A stretch of 7,012 nucleotides of DNA from Balneolales bacterium (GTDB lineage: Bacteria; Bacteroidota; Rhodothermia; Balneolales; Natronogracilivirgulaceae): positions 1 through 7,012 of the forward strand of contig SLQC01000271.1 in NCBI GenBank assembly GCA_007131625.1, read 5' to 3'. Position numbers and translations under genes: made by a program. Positions 1 through 5,642 of the stretch are shown piece after piece. Every line of letters begins with the position of its first letter. Positions within the stretch are counted from its first letter, which is position 1. The notes below the pieces were generated by a model. It saw only the letters and a program-made list of their open reading frames with translations. It ran no database searches and was not told the origin of the DNA.

Positions 1-10
1 GCAAGATTAT

Positions 11-757
11 TTATCGGATCCGTGCATCCTGTGTCACTTCCTGAAACCCGTGCGGCGGCCGATTCAAAGTCCACGTTTCAAAATAGAATTGCCGCTCGCT
101 TCCGATCCGCTTTCCATTGATACTGAAGTACCGGAACTCCGGTTTGACCATCTTCTGGTAGGAATGGAAAAGCTGCTCGTAGAGGTTGCGACGCGAGAAA
201 AGATGCAGGTCAATACCGTGATGTGCTTTTTCAGATATCAGAACAAGGTGGTCGCGGTCGAGTAGGCGAGTCAGCGGCTTAAAGTGTTCACGGATCCCGA
301 TCTGTTCGTCCAAAACAAACTCATTTCGTGTGGATTCTTCAGAGGATCGTCCGCTGATCAGCATTTCATAAGGTTGCATCTCCCTGATTTCTTCGGTTAG
401 ATCTTCGAAGCGGGAGCCATCGGACCGATGCCAGCCGGCAGCGAGGGAGGTTTCCGGTATTACATCCTGTTTTCCTCCGGAAACTTCTGAAAAAGATTCA
501 GAACGTGCATTCACCATATCGGCGAACACCCGATCCAGTGTCTTTACAATTTCAGGATACGCCGCCAGCACACTCAGTCCGAATCGCTCTTCCCGGATCC
601 GGGTTCCGGTGAAGTAATACCGGTTGTAGGTTTGCTGCGGTTTCAGAAACGTCGCCAGCATTGCATCACGACCTTTTTCCAGGTTTCTTGGATCCTCATT
701 GCCTGACAAATGCTCCAGTGTGATGTCATGTTCGAATATCAGTTTGAAAATGTCCAT
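11..757 (-). CDS. Hypothetical protein, 248 aa, family not recognised
   Basis: An uninterrupted frame of 248 codons ending in TAA, with the first in-frame ATG at 757. I do not recognise the family and assign no function. The protein looks soluble: charged throughout, with many Arg and Glu, no signal peptide and no hydrophobic run long enough to span a membrane. It opens with MDIFKLIFEHDITLEHLSG and has an aromatic patch around residues 44-50 (YNRYYFTG) and a run RNLYEQLFHSYQKM near residues 189-202. It follows hppA in the same direction but beyond a strong terminator, so it probably has its own transcription signal or depends on readthrough. No Shine-Dalgarno sequence precedes 757. A 28-bp tandem duplication covers the start region; a second ATG at 785 opens the same coding words but runs out of frame into a stop at 726. 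That it is a real gene is supported by length and protein-like composition, not by homology. Confidence 0.6.
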   Translation of the reverse strand: MDIFKLIFEHDITLEHLSGNEDPRNLEKGRDAMLATFLKPQQTYNRYYFTGTRIREERFGLSVLAAYPEIVKTLDRVFADMVNARSESFSEVSGGKQDVIPETSLAAGWHRSDGSRFEDLTEEIREMQPYEMLISGRSSEESTRNEFVLDEQIGIREHFKPLTRLLDRDHLVLISEKAHHGIDLHLFSRRNLYEQLFHSYQKMVKPEFRYFSINGKRIGSERQFYFETWTLNRPPHGFQEVTQDARIR

Positions 758-785
758 GTTCGAATATCAGTTTGAAAAAGTCCAT
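726..785 (-). other. Out-of-frame upstream mini-ORF (19 codons) duplicating the start of the 248-aa gene
   Basis: ATG at 785 opens MDFFKLIFEH, nearly the same as MDIFKLIFEH at the start of the main gene, then leaves that frame and stops with TGA at 726-728. It overlaps the main start at 757. It appears to be the displaced original start created by the 28-bp duplication. Whether it is translated, and so affects initiation at 757, is not known. Confidence 0.4.
727..782. repeat. Tandem direct repeat, 2 x 28 bp, one mismatch
   Basis: Positions 727-754 and 755-782 are adjacent 28-base copies that begin catgttcgaatatcag and differ at a single base (t versus a, 25th base of the unit). The next four bases (783-786, catg) repeat the beginning of the unit again. 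The unit is not a multiple of three and lies across the translation start of the minus-strand hypothetical gene, so it moves the upstream start codon out of frame. The near identity suggests a recent slippage or duplication event. Confidence 0.95.
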
Positions 786-810
786 GACCGAAAAAATATC
801 CCTGTCCGAA

Positions 811-847
811 TAATAAAAAAAGCCCCGGAAACATGTACCGGGGCTTT
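811..847 (-). terminator. Intrinsic terminator downstream of hppA
   Basis: A perfect 10-bp stem: 819-828 (aaagccccgg) pairs with 838-847 (ccggggcttt) around a 9-base loop. Read on the minus strand, the GC-rich stem is followed directly by TTTTTTTATTATT, the expected U-tract. It lies 65 bases beyond the hppA stop codon and closes that transcript. The U-tract ends about 23 bases before the ATG at 785, which leaves little room for a separate promoter for the next gene. Confidence 0.9.
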
Positions 848-911
848 GAAATAAATGACAGGCGGGCGATGGCCAACCAACCTGTCGAAGTTTGGAGCTT
901 TCCAACAAGTA

Positions 912-3128
912 TCAGATCGCAGTGGCGATGACCAATGCAACGATCGAGATAAGCTTTATCAGAATATTCAGCGACGGGCCGGAGGTATCCTTAAGAGGGT
1001 CACCAACGGTGTCACCTGTTACGGCTGCTTTGTGGGCGTCAGAGCCTTTGCTGTAAACGGTACCATCAATTTCAATGTCGGCTTCGATCATCTTTTTGGC
1101 ATTATCCCATGCACCACCGGCATTTGCCTGGAAAAGAGCCATTAGTACACCGGAAACGGTTACGCCGGCCAGAAGTCCACCGAGAGCTTCGGGTCCGAAA
1201 ATAAATCCGACCAGAACGGGAACGGCAATGGCCATCAACCCGGGAAACACCATCTCCTTCAGAGCGGCTTTGGTGGATATTTCAACGCATTTACCGTATT
1301 CAGCGGCTGTTTCAGCATTGGCGAACGTTGTTTTGTCTTCCTGTGACCACTCACTCTGGTCTTTCCCTTCATTTCTCCGCATTACTTCCAGGGCGGCTTT
1401 CAGAGCGGGAATATCATTGAACTGACGGCGAACTTCCTGAATCATGGACATTGCGGCACGGCCTACAGCTCCCATGGAGAGGGCGGAGAAGACAAATGCG
1501 AGCATACCTCCAACAAACAGTCCTGCCATTACTCCGGCCCGAGATATATCAATGACCTGGATGCCTGCCGATGTCATATAGGCACCGAAAAGGGCGAGAG
1601 CCGTAAGGGCAGCCGATCCGATGGCAAAGCCTTTACCGATAGCGGCTGTGGTGTTACCAACAGCATCGAGCTGGTCGGTTTTGGCCCGAACTTCCGGTGG
1701 CAATTCCGACATTTCCGCGATGCCACCGGCATTGTCTGCGATCGGGCCATAGGCATCAACAGCAAGCTGGATACCCAGCGTAGAGAGCATGCCGACGGCA
1801 GCGATTGCGATACCGTATAGGCCGGCAAACTCAAATGCGGCCATGATAGAAACTGCGATTATCAGAATCGGAAAAGCGGTTGAAACCAAACCGACTCCGA
1901 GTCCGGCGATAATATTGGTGGCCGGACCGGTAATGGACTGGCGTGCAATATTGATCACAGGCCTTTTTCCAACGCCGGTGTAGTATTCGGTAATAAAACC
2001 GATCAGCAGCCCGGCAATGAGTCCGATGATAGAGGCAAAAAATACGCCGTTCGCGGTAATCGTTCGCTCTACGTCATAAAGAACATCGGTGTAGGTCCAA
2101 CTGGAAGGCAGTATCCAGTTAATGATGAAGAAGAATGAAACAATCAGCAGTCCGGCTGCTACAATTTCTCCGGTATTTAGAGCCGTCTGAGGGTTTCCGC
2201 CCTCTTTAACCCGGACGAAAAAGGTTCCGATTATGGAAATGATGATGCCTGACCCGGCCATTACAAGCGGAAGTATGACACCACTCATATTGCCGAAGGC
2301 TGACTCATCGACAAATGTTTGGGACGACATGAATATCACACCAAGCACCATGGCGGCGATAATAGATCCGACAAAAGACTCAAAAAGATCTGCACCCATA
2401 CCGGCAACATCACCCACATTATCACCGACATTATCAGCGATTGTAGCCGGGTTGAGATGGTGATCTTCCGGGATACCGGCTTCGACTTTACCGACAAGGT
2501 CTGCGCCTACGTCAGCGGCTTTGGTATAAATTCCACCGCCCACACGTGCAAAAAGCGCGATTGATGAAGCGCCGAACGAAAACCCGGTAATTATAGTAAT
2601 AATCTGGGCAAGAACCGTTTGCATATTTGCATCGGTTTCATGTGCAGGAATAAAACCGAAAACACTGGTGTACAACCAGAAAAGCAGACTTAACCCGAGA
2701 ACACCAAGACCGACAACACCCATACCCATGACCGATCCGCCTGAGAATGCGACAGAAAGGGCTTGGTTAAGGCTTGTTCGGGCGGCGTGAGCTGTCCGCA
2801 CATTGGCTTTGGTGGCCACTTTCATCCCGATAAATCCGGCCAGGCCAGAGCAAAGAGCACCTACGATGAACGAAAAGGCGATGAGTACGGAGGAGCCTTC
2901 GGTAACTGCGCCCTGAATTCCTAACAGTATTGCGATAAGAAAAACAAAAACAGCAAGGACACGGTATTCGGCTTTGAGGAAAGCCATGGCGCCGTCGTAA
3001 ATATGGCCGGAGATGCGGATCATTTTTTCCGTACCGGCATCTTGCTTGTTCACCCATTGGGACTTAAAATAAGTGAAAAGCAGTGCAATAATACCTGCAA
3101 TTGGAATAAGATAAATTATGGTATACAT
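912..3128 (-). CDS. hppA: K+-dependent membrane-bound ion-pumping pyrophosphatase
   Basis: A 738-aa polytopic inner-membrane protein that couples PPi hydrolysis to export of Na+ and/or H+; the family has 16 transmembrane helices, and long hydrophobic segments run end to end here. Visible signatures: the substrate motif D206-x7-K214-x-E216, DNVGDNVGD at 232-240, the C-terminal TGDTVGDPLKDTSGPS (704-719), and K713 in the ion gate. GNTTAAIGKG at 491-500 has Ala495 and Gly498, the pair typical of K+-dependent enzymes (K+-independent ones have Lys and Thr). The gate segment ADLFES (246-251) has Asp247, Glu250 and Ser251, with Gly254 where plant H+-pumps carry Glu. This places it with Na+-type or dual Na+/H+ enzymes, which sequence reading cannot separate. 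A charged cytoplasmic stretch at about 575-612 seems longer than in compact homologues. It starts at ATG 3128 with no Shine-Dalgarno, 56 bases after pth, so cotranscription is plausible. Confidence 0.97.
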   Translation of the reverse strand: MYTIIYLIPIAGIIALLFTYFKSQWVNKQDAGTEKMIRISGHIYDGAMAFLKAEYRVLAVFVFLIAILLGIQGAVTEGSSVLIAFSFIVGALCSGLAGFIGMKVATKANVRTAHAARTSLNQALSVAFSGGSVMGMGVVGLGVLGLSLLFWLYTSVFGFIPAHETDANMQTVLAQIITIITGFSFGASSIALFARVGGGIYTKAADVGADLVGKVEAGIPEDHHLNPATIADNVGDNVGDVAGMGADLFESFVGSIIAAMVLGVIFMSSQTFVDESAFGNMSGVILPLVMAGSGIIISIIGTFFVRVKEGGNPQTALNTGEIVAAGLLIVSFFFIINWILPSSWTYTDVLYDVERTITANGVFFASIIGLIAGLLIGFITEYYTGVGKRPVINIARQSITGPATNIIAGLGVGLVSTAFPILIIAVSIMAAFEFAGLYGIAIAAVGMLSTLGIQLAVDAYGPIADNAGGIAEMSELPPEVRAKTDQLDAVGNTTAAIGKGFAIGSAALTALALFGAYMTSAGIQVIDISRAGVMAGLFVGGMLAFVFSALSMGAVGRAAMSMIQEVRRQFNDIPALKAALEVMRRNEGKDQSEWSQEDKTTFANAETAAEYGKCVEISTKAALKEMVFPGLMAIAVPVLVGFIFGPEALGGLLAGVTVSGVLMALFQANAGGAWDNAKKMIEADIEIDGTVYSKGSDAHKAAVTGDTVGDPLKDTSGPSLNILIKLISIVALVIATAI

Positions 3129-3184
3129 ATTGTTTAATATTTTGGTGAATCGGTAATGTTACGAGATAGTTATGAAAAAGCTGA

Positions 3185-3742
3185 TCAGTTGAATACATTC
3201 ATGGCCTGAACGATCCCTTCCCTGATAAAGAGAAGCGAGGCGTCATGAGCCTTATTCAGCCCCATATCGACGACATCCACCTCATCATCATCGAATGGAG
3301 ACAAGACATAGCTGGACTGCTGACCACGCTGAAAGTCGTTTCCAATCCCAAACCGTAGCCGGGGGAAGTTACTGGTATTCAGATGGTCGATAATACTTTG
3401 GACGCCGTTATGACCTCCGGCACTTCCTTCCTTGCGCAGCCGTATGTTCCCGGCCTGCAGGTTGATATCATCATAACAAACCAAAATGTCACTGGGAAGA
3501 TAATGAAATATTTGGCAAGCTTTCAAAACAGCTTTGCCGCTATTGTTCATAAAGGTGGTGGGCTTGATGAGAACAGTTTTGATACCTTTAAACCGGCCGA
3601 CACCCATGATAAAGGGGTGGTCTGTCTCTTCGAGCCCTGCAGAGAGTGTATCTGCAAGGCGGTCCACTATCGTGAAACCGATATTGTGGCGTGTATCCTG
3701 ATACTTCTCCCCGACATTGCCAAGACCCACGATAAGCGGCAT
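3185..3742 (-). CDS. pth: Peptidyl-tRNA hydrolase
   Basis: A 185-aa cytoplasmic enzyme that cleaves the ester bond of peptidyl-tRNAs dropped by ribosomes, recycling tRNA. The length is near the usual 185-195. The catalytic set is complete: Asn9 in GLGNVG, the base His19 in TRHNIGF, Asn66 in PTTFMNNSGK, Asp91 in CYDDINL, and His111/Asn112 in GGHNGVQSII. The C-terminal LRFGIG and Ser-Tyr-Val-Leu-Ser-x-Phe region is also typical. Val10 replaces the common Pro of GLGNPG; an aliphatic residue there is, as I recall, common in Bacteroidota. The start is ATG 3742, placing the first strand of the fold (PLIVGLGN) where the family begins. It starts 11 bases after the rplY stop, so the two are almost certainly cotranscribed. 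No Shine-Dalgarno sequence is seen. prs-rplY-pth is a cluster found in many bacteria. Confidence 0.97.
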   Translation of the reverse strand: MPLIVGLGNVGEKYQDTRHNIGFTIVDRLADTLSAGLEETDHPFIMGVGRFKGIKTVLIKPTTFMNNSGKAVLKACQIFHYLPSDILVCYDDINLQAGNIRLRKEGSAGGHNGVQSIIDHLNTSNFPRLRFGIGNDFQRGQQSSYVLSPFDDDEVDVVDMGLNKAHDASLLFIREGIVQAMNVFN

Positions 3743-3753
3743 GATAACGGTTT

Positions 3754-4461
3754 TTAGCTTCCGGCTTTGTCTTCGCTTGCGCCTTTGTCCTTGTCTTTCC
3801 CTTTACCTTCGGAATCGCCTTCAGCTCCTTCTGCCACTTCAGCTCCTTCCTCGCCTTCTTCTACCTCTTCACCTTCTTCATCAAGACCGAGAAGTTCATC
3901 AAGACCACCTTTAGGCGGACGAATAACGGCGATGGTCCGGAAAGAGTCACGCAACGCTTCCACTCCCTCAATATCAATAGCACCTACATCCAGTGTATCG
4001 CCGATATTGAGGTGGGAAATATCGAGCACGATTTCAGCCGGTATGTTTTTCGGCATGCACTGAGCATAAAGCCAGCGTAGCGGTTGGTACAGGCGGCCGC
4101 CTTCCGTAACACCCTGCGGGGTTCCGACAAGTCGGATCGGGATGGTTATAGTGACCGGTAATTTGTCATCCATGACGAAAAGATCGGCATGCAGCGGACG
4201 ATCTGTTACCGGATGATATTCCACTGATTGAATGAGCGTGTTGTACTCTTTGCCCTCGTAAACCAGCTTGATAATGCTCTTTTTGTTGGACTTAAGCACT
4301 TTCTCAAGCTCGAGTTCGGGTATTGTGACATGAAGATTTTTCTTCACTTTTGGCCCGTAGGCAACGGTCGGTACCGTCAAATCATCACGCATTTGTTTTA
4401 ATGCGCTTTTGCTTTTTGGGCGTTCGCTTGCTTCTACGGTAATTACTGTTGGTTTTTCCAT
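3754..4461 (-). CDS. rplY: 50S ribosomal protein L25 / CTC family, with acidic C-terminal tail
   Basis: A two-domain L25/TL5/CTC protein of 235 aa that binds 5S rRNA in the large subunit. Residues 5-95 form the L25 domain, recognisable by SKSALKQMRDDLTVPTVAYG and HPVTDRPLHADLF (83-95). Residues 100-180 are the TL5-type beta domain, with EGGRLYQPLRWLYAQCMPKN followed by IPAEIVLDISHLNIGDTLDV. From about 184 a low-complexity tail begins, first Glu/Gly-rich (DEEGEEVEEGEEGAEVAEGA) then Lys/Asp/Gly/Ser-rich; such tails vary widely in the family and are probably disordered. I chose ATG 4461 because it puts the first conserved strand at the usual distance from the N-terminus. A GTG at 4476 would add five residues (MFSDI) and cannot be excluded. 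It sits 22 bases after prs and 11 before pth, in one operon. The tail makes the mRNA purine-rich at 3757-3910. Confidence 0.95.
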   Translation of the reverse strand: MEKPTVITVEASERPKSKSALKQMRDDLTVPTVAYGPKVKKNLHVTIPELELEKVLKSNKKSIIKLVYEGKEYNTLIQSVEYHPVTDRPLHADLFVMDDKLPVTITIPIRLVGTPQGVTEGGRLYQPLRWLYAQCMPKNIPAEIVLDISHLNIGDTLDVGAIDIEGVEALRDSFRTIAVIRPPKGGLDELLGLDEEGEEVEEGEEGAEVAEGAEGDSEGKGKDKDKGASEDKAGS

Positions 4462-4483
4462 GATATCAGAAAACACTTAAGGG

Positions 4484-5416
4484 TTAATCATCAAATAATG
4501 TACTAATCGAATCGTTGGTGTATATACGACGAATGGACTCGGCAAACAGGCCTGCAACACTCAGAATATTGATTTTGTCCGACGGTTTTTTCAAAGGTAC
4601 CGTATCCGTAACAAGAAATTTATCGATCGGAGAGTCCTCAATGCGCTGATATGCCGGACCCGACAGTATCGGGTGTGTACTGGAAGCAATGATTTTCTTT
4701 GCTCCGCGCTCCTTCAAAGCGGTGGCGGCATTGGTCATCGTTCCTGCGGTGTCGATCATATCATCTACCATCAGGACGTTTTTTCCATCTACTTCACCGA
4801 TGATGTTCATGACTTCAGCGATGTTTTGAATCGGACGTCTTTTATCCACAAAAGCCAGGCCAGCATGCAGCATTTTGGAGTAGGATCGGGCCATTTTCAG
4901 ACTCCCGACATCCGGGGCTACAACGACCAGGTTATCGATGTGTTTTTTTCGAAAATATTCAACAAAGATGGAACTGGCATACAGATGATCCAGTGGGATA
5001 TCAAAAAATCCTTGTATCTGTGGTGCATGCAAGTCCATGGTCAGAACTCTGTCGGCACCGGCTTCCGACAATAAATTGGCAAATAGCTTGGATGCTATAG
5101 AGACGCGAGGCTGGTCTTTGCGGTCCTGGCGTGCATAACCGAAGTAGGGAATAACCGCTGTTACCCGGTCGGCTGATGCCCGTTTTGCCGCATCAATCAA
5201 CAACAGCAGCTCAATGATATTGTCACCGGGCGGGGGGGTCGACTGAACAATGAAGACATCGGCACCACGAATACTCTGCTGGTACTTGACATAAAGTTCA
5301 CCGTCGGAAAAGGATTTAATCGTTACCGCACCAAGCCTGGTTCCGTATTTTTCAGCAATTGCACGGGCAAGTGCCAGGTTACTCCTTCCGGCAAATATGG
5401 CTAGTGGCTTGTCCAA
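4484..5416 (-). CDS. prs: Ribose-phosphate pyrophosphokinase (PRPP synthetase)
   Basis: A 310-aa class I PRPP synthetase, the standard length, which transfers pyrophosphate from ATP to ribose 5-phosphate. PRPP feeds purine, pyrimidine, His, Trp and NAD synthesis. Motifs: FSDGE at 36-40; the ATP-contacting loop YFGYARQDRKDQPR (91-104); the metal/catalytic His130 in TMDLHAPQIQGFFDIP; PDVGSLKMAR (169-177) where many homologues have PDVGG; the flexible-loop DKRR at 191-194; and the PRPP-binding loop VDDMIDTAGT (217-226). The start is forced to TTG 5416: an in-frame TGA lies 15 bases upstream, no ATG or GTG lies between, and the next internal Met (M128) is far too late. No Shine-Dalgarno is visible. 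It is the first gene of prs-rplY-pth. A terminator-like hairpin ends 34 bases upstream, so its promoter is either squeezed into that gap or lies before the tRNA with readthrough. Confidence 0.97.
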   Translation of the reverse strand: MDKPLAIFAGRSNLALARAIAEKYGTRLGAVTIKSFSDGELYVKYQQSIRGADVFIVQSTPPPGDNIIELLLLIDAAKRASADRVTAVIPYFGYARQDRKDQPRVSIASKLFANLLSEAGADRVLTMDLHAPQIQGFFDIPLDHLYASSIFVEYFRKKHIDNLVVVAPDVGSLKMARSYSKMLHAGLAFVDKRRPIQNIAEVMNIIGEVDGKNVLMVDDMIDTAGTMTNAATALKERGAKKIIASSTHPILSGPAYQRIEDSPIDKFLVTDTVPLKKPSDKINILSVAGLFAESIRRIYTNDSISTLFDD

Positions 5417-5449
5417 GACGAGTATGCGTCAGTTTTAGGCGGTGAATAC

Positions 5450-5483
5450 TAAAAAAGGATGGAACCGGGAAGGTCATCCTTTT
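5450..5483 (-). terminator. Terminator-like hairpin between tRNA-Gln and prs
   Basis: A perfect 9-bp stem: 5453-5461 (aaaaggatg) pairs with 5475-5483 (catcctttt), with a 13-base loop that could form a short inner acc/ggt pairing. On the minus strand the stem is followed by TTTTTTAG, partly shared with the stem. It begins 33 bases beyond the tRNA 3' end and fits an intrinsic terminator of the tRNA transcript. Because prs starts only 34 bases later, it could instead be a partial terminator or attenuator that sets how much prs mRNA is made. The plus strand also has a T-rich run after the stem, but no plus-strand gene needs it. Confidence 0.7.
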
Positions 5484-5515
5484 ATTATTGTATGTCTATA
5501 ACCGGAAAATTAACG

Positions 5516-5586
5516 TTGCCCGGGGAGGATTCGAACCCCCACTGACTGGACCAAAACCAGCTGTCCTACCCTTAGACGACCGGGCA
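5516..5586 (-). tRNA. tRNA-Gln (anticodon UUG)
   Basis: A full cloverleaf folds on the minus strand. The acceptor stem TGCCCGG/CCGGGCA has seven pairs; the D stem GTCT/GGAC encloses loop AAGGGTA; the anticodon stem GCTGG/CCAGT encloses loop TTTTGGT, giving anticodon TTG; the variable region is four bases (CAGT); the T stem GGGGG/CCTCC has one G-T pair and loop TTCGAAT. The weak U1-A72 pair and the U8-C9 linker match tRNA-Gln of other bacteria. The discriminator is A (5516) and CCA is not encoded, so CCA must be added enzymatically. It decodes CAA and, by wobble, CAG. It is preceded by its own promoter and followed by a hairpin. Confidence 0.96.
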
Positions 5587-5611
5587 ATTTTACCTGTTTG
5601 TCGACAGACTC

Positions 5612-5642
5612 CAAATTTAGGTAATGTTAACAATCAAGTCAA
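5612..5642 (-). promoter_or_regulatory. Bacteroidota-type promoter for tRNA-Gln
   Basis: On the minus strand TAAATTTG (5612-5619) matches the Bacteroidota -7 consensus TAnnTTTG exactly. TTG at 5640-5642, part of CTTG, lies 20 bases further upstream, close to the expected spacing for the -33 box. Transcription would start near 5605, giving a leader of about 20 bases before the mature tRNA. The -33 element overlaps the TGA stop of the DUF2851 gene (5639-5641). The assignment rests on consensus match and placement only. Confidence 0.6.

Noticed and set aside
594..605. 12-bp palindrome cccggatccggg and several other GGATCC sites in the first 700 bases
   Set aside because: They lie inside a coding frame, are not regularly spaced and have no flanking T-tract; probably chance.
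726..908. A 60-codon minus-strand frame between hppA and the orphan gene
   Set aside because: It runs through the terminator hairpin and the duplicated start region. Only its last 19 codons, copied from the orphan gene's start, mean anything.
3713..3718. Pro to Val change in the GLGNPG motif of Pth
   Set aside because: The catalytic Asn and His are intact, and Ile or Val at this site is, as I recall, common in Bacteroidota, so it is a lineage trait rather than a defect.
3383..3914. Plus-strand open frames opposite pth and the L25 tail
   Set aside because: They are antisense to well-conserved genes; the Ser/Pro- and Leu/Arg-rich sequences are by-products of the Glu/Gly-rich tail codons.
4474..4476. 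GTG as the rplY start
   Set aside because: It would add only MFSDI before an ATG that already fits the family N-terminus. ATG 4461 is preferred, though GTG is not formally excluded.
5596..5603. Palindrome tgtcgaca in the tRNA-Gln leader
   Set aside because: It is only 8 bp, has no second site nearby and lies downstream of the predicted transcription start; not enough to call an operator.
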